Source of the DNA: Microbacterium sp. Nx66
Lineage (GTDB): Bacteria > Actinomycetota > Actinomycetes > Actinomycetales > Microbacteriaceae
Reading direction: 5' to 3'
NCBI RefSeq assembly: GCF_904066215.1
Contig: NZ_LR880474.1
Location: 2,604,001-2,668,000, forward strand
Length of the DNA stretch: 64,000 nt
In this document: positions 56,657 to 64,000 of the stretch, piece by piece
Layout: each line of letters opens with the position of its first letter
Position numbering within the stretch: position 1 is the stretch's first letter
The notes under the pieces: generated by a model
Told to the model about the DNA's origin: nothing
The model's input: the letters and a program-made list of their open reading frames with translations, nothing else
Database searches by the model: none
Program-made: the position numbers and the translations under genes

Positions 56657-57912
56657 GCCGCCGCCTCCCGCACGAGCGCCAGACCGGCCCGCACGGCACG
56701 ATCGGTCTCGGCCAGTTCCGCCGGCGAGAAGCCGTAGGCGGGGATGAGCTGGAAGGAGCTCGGACCGGGGTGGACCACGACGCCGCTGTCGGAGATGGCG
56801 GACACCACCTCCAGGACCTCGGTGCCGGAGAGCGGGGAGTCGTCGGGCCGACGGAGCCCCAGGCCGACGAAGCAGCCGGAGCCGGTGACATCGGTGACGA
56901 TCCCCTCGTCCTGCCAGCTCCGGGCGAGGCGGTGCAGCGCGGTCGCCAGTGCCTGGGCGGTCGCCTCGACGTCGATACAGCGGAGCTCGTCGATCACGGC
57001 GAGGATCGCCGCGGCGCAGGCCGGCGTGCCCGCCTGCGTCTCCCCGTGGACGAAGGTCCACCCGCCGCGCGCGTAGGCCATCGCGATGCGGTGTCCGACG
57101 AGGAGCACGGCGGCCCCCATCGCGCCGTTCGTCAGCGCCTTCGACAGGATGAGGACGTCCGGAGCGGACGCCCAGCGGTCGGTGGCGAACAGCGAGCCGG
57201 TGCGGCCGAAGCCGGTCGCGACCTCGTCCGCGACCAGCAGGAACCCGTGCCGCTCCCGCAGCTCCAGGAGACGGTGGACGAAGGCGTCGGACAGGGCGTG
57301 GGCGCCGCTGCCCAGGACCGGCTCCACCACGACCGAGGCGACGCGGGACCCCTCGCGCTCCAGCAGCGCCGCGAGTTCCTCCCCGTCGTCGGAGTGCGAC
57401 ACGTGCCGCACCGTCCGCCGGTCGACGCCGTAGACGGACTGCAGCAGCTCGTCGCCGCTCAGCACGTGACTGCCGTACATCGTGCCGTGATAGCTGCCGC
57501 GGAGACCGACGACGAGGGATCGAGAGCCCGCGCCCTGCTGCGCCCAGTACTGCCGCGCGAGCTTCATCGCGGCATCGTTGGCCGCCCCGCCCGATGTGGA
57601 GAAGATCACGCGGCGGTAGCGCTCGGAACCCGCGAGGGCGATGAGGGCGTCGGCGGCATCCTCGGCGTACCGGTGCGGTGCGCGGAACAGCGACAGATAC
57701 GAGGCGTCGTGCGCGGCCCTGTTCACCGCTTCGGCGACCCGGGGGTTGCCGAAGCCGAGGGGGACGTTCCACAGCCCGCTCGTCGCGCACAGACGGTGGG
57801 AGCCGTCGGCGTAGGAGATCCGATGCCCGGAGGCGCCCACCGCCACGCGATCCGTCGGGAAGGCGGTGTCGGCGGGGAGCATGGATGTCCACAGCGCGTG
57901 CGGCACGCTCAT
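56653..57912 (-). CDS. mpaD: daptide-type aminotransferase MpaD
   Basis: This 419-residue class III PLP aminotransferase has STSGGAANDAAMKLARQYW, GLRGSYHGTMYGSHVLSG, LVADEVATGFGRTGSLF and the PLP lysine K258 in LILSKALTNGAMG. In daptides it converts the terminal ketone left after decarboxylation to an amine. The ATG at 57912 overlaps the mpaB stop, and its stop overlaps mpaC. Confidence 0.92.
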   Translation of the reverse strand: MSVPHALWTSMLPADTAFPTDRVAVGASGHRISYADGSHRLCATSGLWNVPLGFGNPRVAEAVNRAAHDASYLSLFRAPHRYAEDAADALIALAGSERYRRVIFSTSGGAANDAAMKLARQYWAQQGAGSRSLVVGLRGSYHGTMYGSHVLSGDELLQSVYGVDRRTVRHVSHSDDGEELAALLEREGSRVASVVVEPVLGSGAHALSDAFVHRLLELRERHGFLLVADEVATGFGRTGSLFATDRWASAPDVLILSKALTNGAMGAAVLLVGHRIAMAYARGGWTFVHGETQAGTPACAAAILAVIDELRCIDVEATAQALATALHRLARSWQDEGIVTDVTGSGCFVGLGLRRPDDSPLSGTEVLEVVSAISDSGVVVHPGPSSFQLIPAYGFSPAELAETDRAVRAGLALVREAAA

Positions 57913-58976
57913 CGGGTGCCGCCGCTCTGGCCGCTCTCGACCGGACGGCCGAGATGGAGGCCGAGCACCTCCAGCGCCTCGAGGCAGAGTCGCCGCGCAT
58001 GCGCGTCGGGCACTCCGCACGCCCGTGCCACGCGAGCCGCCGCCAGCCCGCGCGTCCGCGAGGTCTGGATCGCGTCGACCACGGTGGCGGTCAGCGGGGA
58101 CAGCAGGTGCCGGCGCCGCGTCCCGACATCGGCGAGCAGGAACCCCTCGGCGGTGTCGAGCAGGAACGGATCGGTGGCCTCGGGCTCCGCATCCGCCAGG
58201 CCGTCGTCGAGGAGCGTCCACCCGAAGCCCGCGATCCGGCCGGTGCCGTTCGGCAGGCGGAGCATCTTCCGGAGATCGGCCGCATCGAGGTACCGGCCGA
58301 TCCACAGCCGGGCGTCGAGTTCGGTGATGAGGTCGGCCGAGCCGGGCACGCCACCCAGCGCCGATGCCCGAGGCAGGGCCTGCCCGAGGACGGCGGGGAG
58401 GTCGCGCACGTGACCGATCTCCTGCCCCTGCAGCCCGAGGTGCACGCCACCGTCCGCGGCGATGCGCAGGGCGCCCGGAGTCTCCACCTCGTGTGGCCGC
58501 GCGAGAACGTGGCGACCCGCGAGCAGCACCCGGGGGTCGAGCATCGCGGCGGCGAAGACCCCGGTGCTGCGGGCGAGATCGGCGTCGTCGAGGAAGGCGC
58601 GCCAGCTCGCCTCGTCGAAGAAGCGCACGGCCGTCGGTCCGATGATCTGGACGAACGAGGCCGCGATATAGTCCTGGAGCTCGACGCCGCGCTCCCCCAG
58701 GAAGAACTCGTCGCCGAGGTCGGCGAGCGTTCCGCTGTAACCGACGATCCTCGCCGTCCCCGGCCGCGACGTCGATTCGAGGGGCTGGAAGATCACATCC
58801 TCTGGCCCTGCCGCCGCAGCGACAGCCTCCGCCCCCGCCTCGGTCTCCCGCAGGAACACGCGGGTGCGGGCCTCCCGCGCTCCCGTGACCCACGCCCGCA
58901 GGGTGTGCGGGCCGAGGAGCGGGTCTTCGCCCGTCGGTCCCTCGTCGCGTCGTGCCGTCGTCGCACTCGTCCCCAT
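57909..58976 (-). CDS. mpaB: daptide biosynthesis RiPP recognition protein MpaB
   Basis: The 355-residue protein has no catalytic motif that I recognise. It is probably the daptide RiPP recognition/oxidative decarboxylation partner MpaB, assigned from its position at the head of the operon and overall sequence (EDVIFQPLESTSRPGTARIV, GRHVLARPHEVETPGALRIA). The C-terminal part (VVDAIQTSRTRGLAAARVAR...LCLEALEVLGLHLG) looks like a winged helix, as in peptide-binding RRE folds. The ATG at 58976 has GGGAGG only three bases upstream, which is close, so the start is slightly uncertain. Confidence 0.8.
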   Translation of the reverse strand: MGTSATTARRDEGPTGEDPLLGPHTLRAWVTGAREARTRVFLRETEAGAEAVAAAAGPEDVIFQPLESTSRPGTARIVGYSGTLADLGDEFFLGERGVELQDYIAASFVQIIGPTAVRFFDEASWRAFLDDADLARSTGVFAAAMLDPRVLLAGRHVLARPHEVETPGALRIAADGGVHLGLQGQEIGHVRDLPAVLGQALPRASALGGVPGSADLITELDARLWIGRYLDAADLRKMLRLPNGTGRIAGFGWTLLDDGLADAEPEATDPFLLDTAEGFLLADVGTRRRHLLSPLTATVVDAIQTSRTRGLAAARVARACGVPDAHARRLCLEALEVLGLHLGRPVESGQSGGTR

Positions 58977-59015
58977 GATCCTCCCAGAGAACCGGATCCG
59001 CCTGACGCCTTTGCG

Positions 59016-59054
59016 TCTTCATATGAAGATATCCAGACCTCTGATGACGTGCAA
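59016..59054 (-). promoter_or_regulatory. Promoter and palindromic operator of the daptide operon
   Basis: On the minus strand TTGCAC (59054-59049) and TATCTT (59031-59026) are 17 bases apart, a near-ideal sigma-70 promoter. The perfect palindrome TCTTCATATGAAGA (59016-59029) overlaps the -10 box and should be a repressor site. No regulator gene is present in the cluster within this window. Confidence 0.72.
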
Positions 59055-59141
59055 TATAACAGCTCTCGCCGCCGCGCCCGGCGATCGCCGGTATGTCACG
59101 AGGCCGGCGGGACATCGGATAGGATGGACAGGTTGTTCCCT

Positions 59142-59229
59142 GGTGACGTGTCCGAGCGGCCGAAGGAGCACGCTTGGAAAGCGTGTGTTGTGCAAGCAAC
59201 CGCGGGTTCGAATCCCGCCGTCACCGCCA
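59142..59229 (+). tRNA. tRNA-Ser (GGA anticodon)
   Basis: The acceptor stem GGTGACG pairs with CGTCACC. The anticodon stem CACGC/GCGTG encloses TTGGAAA with anticodon GGA. A long variable arm (TGTTGTGCAAGCAA) is typical of serine tRNAs, and the T arm has GGGTTCGAATCCC. CCA is encoded. TAGGAT about 20 bases upstream may be its -10 box. Confidence 0.96.
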
Positions 59230-59234
59230 CAGAC

Positions 59235-59267
59235 GAAGAAGACCTCCGCATCGCGGAGGTCTTCTTC
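59235..59267 (+). terminator. Terminator after tRNA-Ser
   Basis: GAAGAAGACCTCCGC pairs perfectly with GCGGAGGTCTTCTTC around ATC, five bases after the tRNA, followed by GTTT. It may also end the convergent acetyltransferase gene. Confidence 0.85.
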
Positions 59268-59280
59268 GTTTCGGATGCCG

Positions 59281-59883
59281 TCAGCCGTCGAAGCGCACCC
59301 CGTACGTCAGACCACCCGGTCCGGACGGCAGCCGGGTCATGCCGAGCCGCTCGTAGAAGGCGGCCGCGCCGCTGTTCGCGGGGTCCATCCCCAGATGCAG
59401 GGCCGGGACACCGCGTCGGCGCAGCTCGGCGAAGAGCGTCTCGATGAGACCGCGCCCCAGCCCCTGCCCCTGGGTCTCCGGCAGCAGGTCGATGTGCAGA
59501 TGCGCCGGATACTCCGCCGCGTTCGGCTCGACGCCCGGCTCCCTCGTGTACCCGTACTCGATCAGCTTCTGCTCGCGTGTCTGCGGGTCGGCCGACCGCG
59601 GATAGCGCGCGTGCAGGGTGGGCCACCACTCATCACGGAACCAGGCGTAGAACGCGTCGGTGTCGTCGGTGGCGACGATGTAGCCGATGGTGCGCCCGTC
59701 CTCCGCCTCCACGACCCAGGCGAGGTCCGGGTGCCGCTCGACGTACGGCACCGCGAAGAGGTTCCCCCAGAGCTCGTCATCGGACAGCACCCCGGTGGCG
59801 TCTCCCCCGGCGTCGGCCGTCCGCAGGCAGATCTCGAACATCGCCGCGCGATCGGTCGGACGGTAGGGACGGATACGCGACAC
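59281..59883 (-). CDS. GNAT family N-acetyltransferase
   Basis: This 200-residue protein has the GNAT fold with the acetyl-CoA loop LPETQGQGLGRGLIETLFAE (motif A, Q/RxxGxG/A) and AAAFYERLGM (motif B). The start SRIRPYRPTDRAAMFEICLR is typical. The pattern, with a long insert DDTDAFYAWFRDEWWPTLHA, resembles the group found in O-GlcNAcase-like acetyltransferases. The substrate is unknown. It is convergent with tRNA-Ser. Confidence 0.88.
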   Translation of the reverse strand: MSRIRPYRPTDRAAMFEICLRTADAGGDATGVLSDDELWGNLFAVPYVERHPDLAWVVEAEDGRTIGYIVATDDTDAFYAWFRDEWWPTLHARYPRSADPQTREQKLIEYGYTREPGVEPNAAEYPAHLHIDLLPETQGQGLGRGLIETLFAELRRRGVPALHLGMDPANSGAAAFYERLGMTRLPSGPGGLTYGVRFDG

Positions 59884-59901
59884 GGAGGCTCCTCGGGCAG
59901 G

Positions 59902-60543
59902 TCAGGTTCCGCTCAGCCTATCGGCGCGTGCGGTCGCCTCGACGTCGCGTCGCACCCACGGCACCAGCCAGGCCGCCAGCACGAGGACGACCCCGGCCCC
60001 GACGAACGCACCCCCGAGCGTGTCCGTCGCCCAATGCACCGACAGGAAGGTGCGCGACAGAGCCATGAGCACGATCCATGCGGCGCCCACGATCGCCACC
60101 CACACCCGCGGGAAGAGCACCCACAGCACGAGGGCGATGGTCGCCGCGTTCGCGGTGTGGCCGGACGGGAACGAGCCGTAATCGCTCACGACGAGCATGT
60201 CGTGCGGTCGGGCACGGCCGAAGATGTTCTTCAGGAGCTGCACGGCGCCCGCGCTGACGAGGAAGCAGAGCGCGGCGAACAGCGCACCCCGCCATCGCCG
60301 CAGGAGCAGCAGGACGAGGATCGTCCCCAGCGGCACCGCGAGGATGGCGACCCAGCCGCCGCCGATCCAGTTCAGCGCGAGGGCGAAGCTCAGCATCCAG
60401 TCCGCGCGGACCGCGGCGATCGTGTCGTTCCACCACTGGTCGAGGCCCGGCGTCTGCGGATACACGAAGACGACGAGAGCGCCGAGGGCAGTGGCCAGGA
60501 GGAGGCAGGCGACGCCCCACCACAGCAGCATCCGTCGATTCAT
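59902..60543 (-). CDS. PAP2-family membrane phosphatase
   Basis: The 213-residue protein has five to six membrane helices and the three phosphatase motifs: KNIFGRARP, PSGHTANA and SRTFLSVHWATDTLGG with the catalytic histidines. It probably dephosphorylates undecaprenyl pyrophosphate or a lipid phosphate. It lies about 50 bases after metB with no overlap. Confidence 0.92.
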   Translation of the reverse strand: MNRRMLLWWGVACLLLATALGALVVFVYPQTPGLDQWWNDTIAAVRADWMLSFALALNWIGGGWVAILAVPLGTILVLLLLRRWRGALFAALCFLVSAGAVQLLKNIFGRARPHDMLVVSDYGSFPSGHTANAATIALVLWVLFPRVWVAIVGAAWIVLMALSRTFLSVHWATDTLGGAFVGAGVVLVLAAWLVPWVRRDVEATARADRLSGT

Positions 60544-60590
60544 CGTCCCATTGTGACGGACGCCCCCGCGATCGCGGGTCGGCGTGCCGG

Positions 60591-61751
60591 TCAGCGGGCG
60601 ATGCGGGCGAGCCCCTCCTCGAGATCCGCGATGAGGTCGGCCACGTCCTCGATGCCGACGGAGAGACGCACGACGTTCTCCGGGACGGCGAGCTCGGTTC
60701 CGCGGACCGACGCGTGCGTCATCTCCGGCGGGTAGCCGATGAGCGACTCCACGCCGCCGAGGGACTCGGCGAGCTGGAACACGGTCGTGCTCTCGGCGAA
60801 GGCCCGGGCAGCGTCCGCACCCGCGGCGAGGCCCAGCGACAGCATCCCGCCGAAGCCGCTCATCTGCCGCGCGGCGATCTCGTGACCGGGGTGCGAGGCG
60901 AGGCCCGGGTAGAACACCTGCGCGAACTCCGGCCGCGCCTGCGCCCACTCGGCGATCGCCTGGGCGTTCTCGGAGTGCTGCCGCATCCGCACGGCGAGGG
61001 TCTTGATGCCCCGGGTCGTCAGCCAGGCATCCAGGGGCGCCGAGACCGCGCCCACCGCGAACTGCTGGAACTTCACGGCCTCGACGAAGCGGTCGTCGCC
61101 GAAGACGACGGCGCCGCCGAGCACGTCGGAGTGCCCGCCGAGGTACTTCGTCGTCGAGTGCACGACGAGGTCGGCGCCGAGCGCGAGCGGCTGCTGCAGA
61201 GCCGGCGAGGCGAACGTGTTGTCGACCACGACGAGCACCCCGGCCGCGTGCGCCACCTCGGCGATGAGTGCGATGTCGATGACCTTCAGCAGCGGGTTGC
61301 TCGGCGTCTCCAGCCACACGATGCGGGTCTCGGGACGGATGGCCGCCCGGATCACGTCGACGTCGGAGAGCTCGACCGTGGTCGTGTCGATCCCCCACGG
61401 CGCGAGCACCTTCGTGAGCAGACGGTAGGTGCCGCCGTAGACGTCGTTGCCGAGGAGCACGTGGTCGCCGGGCTTGAGGATGCCGCGGAGCAGACCGTCC
61501 TCCGCCGCGAGCCCCGAGGCGAACGACAGGGCCCTGACCGCGCCCTCGAGAGCGGCGAGCTGCGTTTCCAAGGAGGAGCGCGTCGGGTTGCCCGCGCGGT
61601 TGTACTCGTAGCCCTCGCGGAACCCTCCGATGCCGTCCTGCACGTGCGTCGACGCCTGATAGATCGGCGGGATGATCGCCCCGGTGATCGGGTCGGGCGC
61701 CTGTCCGGCGTGGATGGCTCGTGTGGCGAAGGCGTGGGCGTGGTCGGACAT
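60591..61751 (-). CDS. metB: cystathionine gamma-synthase/lyase
   Basis: The 386-residue PLP enzyme has EYNRAGNPTRSSLETQLAAL, the tyrosine/arginine phosphate site region, and the PLP lysine in VHSTTKYLGGHSDVLGG. Together with the upstream cbs gene it handles transsulfuration, making or breaking cystathionine. Gamma-synthase and gamma-lyase cannot be told apart by sequence alone; position beside cbs allows either direction. Confidence 0.88.
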   Translation of the reverse strand: MSDHAHAFATRAIHAGQAPDPITGAIIPPIYQASTHVQDGIGGFREGYEYNRAGNPTRSSLETQLAALEGAVRALSFASGLAAEDGLLRGILKPGDHVLLGNDVYGGTYRLLTKVLAPWGIDTTTVELSDVDVIRAAIRPETRIVWLETPSNPLLKVIDIALIAEVAHAAGVLVVVDNTFASPALQQPLALGADLVVHSTTKYLGGHSDVLGGAVVFGDDRFVEAVKFQQFAVGAVSAPLDAWLTTRGIKTLAVRMRQHSENAQAIAEWAQARPEFAQVFYPGLASHPGHEIAARQMSGFGGMLSLGLAAGADAARAFAESTTVFQLAESLGGVESLIGYPPEMTHASVRGTELAVPENVVRLSVGIEDVADLIADLEEGLARIAR

Positions 61752-61805
61752 GCTCTCAGCCTACGTCCGGGTCCTCCGACGGGTCCCGGCCTGTTACGTC
61801 CCGCG

Positions 61806-63176
61806 TCACCGCGAGAGGTAGCCGAGCAGATCCTGCCGGGTCAGCACCGTGTGGGGCTTGCCGTCCTCGGTGACGAGGAGGGCGTCGGCGTCGGCGAGCG
61901 CGGCCCGTGCCTGCGCGACCGGCGCATGGATGCCGATCAGCGGCAGCCGCTCCCCCACGTGCGCGCCGACGGCGTCGCTCGGCTCGGCGTCGCCACGGAA
62001 GAGCAGGTCGAGCAGGCCCTTCTCGTCGACGGTGCCGACGACCTCGCCCATCATCACCGGCGGCTCGGCGCTGAGGACGACGAGCTGCGACACCTCGTAC
62101 TCCGTCATCATGCCGATCGCCTCGAGCACCGTGTCGGTGGGGTGTGCGTGCACGAGGTCGGGAAGGCCGTGGCGGGAGGACCGGGCCGCGAGCACGTCGG
62201 CGACCGTCTCCCCCTCCTCCACCTCGCTGAAACCGTAGGAACGCATCCACCCGTCGTTGAAGATCTTGCCCAGGTAGCCGCGCCCGCCGTCCGGGAGGAG
62301 CACGACCATGACCGCGTCCGCCGGGAGGTCCTTCGCCACCCGCAGCGCGCCGACCACGGCCATGCCGCTGGAGCCGCCGACGAGGATGCCCTCCTCGCGG
62401 GCGAGGCGCCGCGTCATCGCGAAGGACTCCGCGTCGCCGACCGCGACGATCTCGTGCGGGACCGCGGGGTCGTACGCCCCCGGCCAGATGTCCTCGCCCA
62501 CGCCCTCGACGAGGTAGGGCCGGCCGGTGCCGCCGCTGTACACGCTGCCTTCGGGGTCGACACCGACGATCCGCACGGCATCGTCTGACACCTCGCGCAG
62601 ATAGCGGCCGGTGCCGGTGATCGTGCCGCCCGTCCCCACGCCGGCGACGAAATGGGTGACCCGGCCGTCGGTGTCCCGCCAGATCTCCGGTCCCGTCGTC
62701 TCGTAGTGGCTACGCGGCCCGTTCGGGTTCTCGTACTGGTTCGGCTTGAACGCCCCGGGGATCTCCCGTGCCAGCCGGTCACTCACGCTGTAGTACGACT
62801 CCGGGCTGTCAGCCGGGACCGAGGTCGGGGTCACGACGACCTCCGCGCCGTACGCGCGGAGCACGTCGATCTTGTCCTCGCCCACCTTGTCCGGGAGCAC
62901 GAAGACGCAGCGGTAGCCGCGCTGCTGGGCGACGAGGGCGAGCCCGACGCCGGTGTTGCCGCTCGTGGGCTCGACGATCGTCCCGCCGGGCTGCAGGTCC
63001 CCCGCGGCCTCGGCGGCGTCGATGATCCGGGCCGCGATCCGATCCTTCGCCGACCCGCCCGGGTTCAGGTACTCGAGCTTCACGAGCACCGTGCACGCGA
63101 TGCCCTCGGTGACGTGCTGGAGCTTCACCAGGGGCGTGTCGCCGACGAGGTCGACGATCGAGTCTGCGTACTTCAT
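61806..63176 (-). CDS. cbs: cystathionine beta-synthase with CBS domains
   Basis: This 456-residue protein has an N-terminal PLP domain (GDTPLVKLQ, lysine K44 in GGSAKDRIAARI, TSGNTGVGLA, GVGTGGTITGTG) and two C-terminal CBS domains (from about 335), as in bacterial Cbs. It condenses serine with homocysteine or acts in reverse. It precedes metB by about 55 bases, so the two are one transsulfuration operon. Confidence 0.9.
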   Translation of the reverse strand: MKYADSIVDLVGDTPLVKLQHVTEGIACTVLVKLEYLNPGGSAKDRIAARIIDAAEAAGDLQPGGTIVEPTSGNTGVGLALVAQQRGYRCVFVLPDKVGEDKIDVLRAYGAEVVVTPTSVPADSPESYYSVSDRLAREIPGAFKPNQYENPNGPRSHYETTGPEIWRDTDGRVTHFVAGVGTGGTITGTGRYLREVSDDAVRIVGVDPEGSVYSGGTGRPYLVEGVGEDIWPGAYDPAVPHEIVAVGDAESFAMTRRLAREEGILVGGSSGMAVVGALRVAKDLPADAVMVVLLPDGGRGYLGKIFNDGWMRSYGFSEVEEGETVADVLAARSSRHGLPDLVHAHPTDTVLEAIGMMTEYEVSQLVVLSAEPPVMMGEVVGTVDEKGLLDLLFRGDAEPSDAVGAHVGERLPLIGIHAPVAQARAALADADALLVTEDGKPHTVLTRQDLLGYLSR

Positions 63177-63224
63177 CTGTTCAGGGTACGGCGCGGGCTC
63201 CCGCCGCCGGGGCTGTGTTTCACC

Positions 63225-63367
63225 GCCGCTTCGACAGGCTCAGCGACCCAGAACCTGGGTCCCTGAGCCCGTCGAAGGGCCTGGGCCCGTCGAAGGGCCT
63301 GGGCCCCTGAGCCTGTCGAAGGGCCTGGGCCCCTGAGCCTGTCGAAGGGCATGAGCCCGTCGAAGGG
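63225..63367. repeat. Cluster of short repeats with GTCGAAGGG units
   Basis: Five copies of GTCGAAGGG occur between 63271 and 63367, spaced by CCTGGGCC and CCTGAGCC pieces. An inverted copy CTTCGACAGGCTCAG is at the left edge, and GACCCAGAACCTGGGTC forms a small hairpin. Such CCTGAGCCTGTCGAAGGG units occur as scattered intergenic repeats in this bacterial group. It sits just after the sugar ABC permease stop. Confidence 0.85.
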
Positions 63368-64000
63368 TCAGCCCTTCGTCGCGCCGGCCAGCAGGCCGCG
63401 GACGAAGAAGCGCTGCAGGGCGAAGAACACGATCAGCGGGACGATGATCGAGATGAACGTTCCCGCGGACTGCAGGAACCACTTGTTGCCCCAGGTCCCG
63501 GAGAGCGAGTTCAGCGCCTGGGTGATCGGCAGGGCGCCGGGCGAGGCGAAGATCGTCGCGACCAGCAGGTCGTTCCACACCCAGAGGAACTGGAAGATCG
63601 CGAAGGACGCGATCGCCGGAGCCGCCAGCGGCAGGATGATCCGGAAGAACACCTGTCCGTGTCCGGCACCGTCGACGCGGGCCGCCTCGATGATCTCGCC
63701 CGGGATCTCGGAGATGAAGTTGTGGAGCATGAACGTCGCCAGCGGCAGCGCGAAGATCGCGTGCGCGATCCAGACGCGGGCGAAGCTGTACTGCACCTCG
63801 TTCAGCCCGAACCCGGGGAAGATCGGCACGTCGTTGATCGTCAGCCCGTCCGAGAACAGGCTCAGCAGCGGCACGAGGGCCATCTGGAGCGGCACGATCT
63901 GCAGCGCGAACACGAAGATGAAGAGCATGTTCCGACCCTTGAAGTCGATCCATGCGAACGCGTACGCGGCCAGCGCCGCCATCACGATCGGGAACACGGT
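63368..64000 (-). CDS. Carbohydrate ABC transporter permease, MalG type (partial)
   Basis: The C-terminal 211 residues of a binding-protein-dependent permease are present; the gene runs off the right window edge. The EAA loop IIEAARVDGAGHGQVFFRII is complete, and the ending WFLQSAGTFISIIVPLIVFF with RFFVRGLLAGATKG matches sugar permeases of the MalG group. The operon partners (MalF-like and binding protein) should lie to the right. Confidence 0.92.
   Translation of the reverse strand, partial: TVFPIVMAALAAYAFAWIDFKGRNMLFIFVFALQIVPLQMALVPLLSLFSDGLTINDVPIFPGFGLNEVQYSFARVWIAHAIFALPLATFMLHNFISEIPGEIIEAARVDGAGHGQVFFRIILPLAAPAIASFAIFQFLWVWNDLLVATIFASPGALPITQALNSLSGTWGNKWFLQSAGTFISIIVPLIVFFALQRFFVRGLLAGATKG

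Noticed and set aside
51036..58976. Calling the RiPP cluster a new class
   Set aside because: The gene set and Thr-ending precursors match the already described daptides; what is new is this instance and its lesion.
57865..59199. Extended frames upstream of mpaD and other daptide genes
   Set aside because: They are low-complexity arginine/proline extensions without homology; starts were set by ATGA overlaps.

Overview
The window is high-GC DNA with actinobacterial gene styles: overlapping ATGA/GTGA gene junctions, GTG starts, and apparently leaderless genes. The gene content (DUF4244/Tad pilus genes, mqo, a type II thymidine kinase, dnaX-recR, a two-subunit aspartokinase, a daptide cluster) points to Microbacteriaceae, most likely Microbacterium. 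No rRNA or ribosomal protein operon is present, so species cannot be assigned.

Positions 1-12.2 kb look like an accessory island. From its right edge leftwards it holds a large serine integrase that reads in frame out of a severed DUF4244 (Flp-like) pilin gene, a GIY-YIG-like gene cut by an insertion sequence, and a mosaic of three broken insertion sequences (IS5, IS3 and ISL3 types). Next come a GntR regulator with an MFS transporter, an acetoin-reductase-like dehydrogenase, a decayed C-terminal piece of an ATP-binding protein, a quinone-linked D-lactate dehydrogenase behind a palindrome and a 15-bp tandem repeat, a DUF6226-like gene and another IS5-type fragment. The intact Tad genes (ATPase and TadB/C-like protein, 12.36-14.25 kb) lie just right of the junction. 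The rest of the pilus locus is not in the window.

Positions 14.3-51 kb are mostly core genome. They include acetyl-CoA synthetase, RidA, a class A PBP with PASTA domains, a metallophosphoesterase, tRNA-Pro, VanZ and HAD proteins, an L-lactate dehydrogenase with its GntR regulator and twin operators, thymidine kinase, malate:quinone oxidoreductase, asd and lysC. They continue with an EamA transporter, recR-dnaX, a GH65 phosphorylase with beta-phosphoglucomutase, ackA-pta, a lysozyme-like exported protein, a rhomboid protease, the SRP RNA, an SF2 helicase with a predicted membrane hairpin, a MoxR/DUF58/transglutaminase operon and TrhO.

Positions 51.0-59.0 kb hold a complete-looking daptide RiPP operon on the minus strand: mpaB, mpaD, mpaC, three tiny precursor genes, mpaM, the membrane protease mpaP, and an ABC exporter of one ATPase and two permeases. 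All three precursors end in threonine, as daptide chemistry requires. mpaC carries a one-base frameshift in a G5 tract, so the strain may not make the product, or the base may be an assembly error.

Positions 59.1-64.0 kb are ordinary again: tRNA-Ser, a GNAT acetyltransferase, a PAP2 phosphatase, metB, cbs with CBS domains, a repeat patch and the end of a sugar ABC permease gene that runs off the window.
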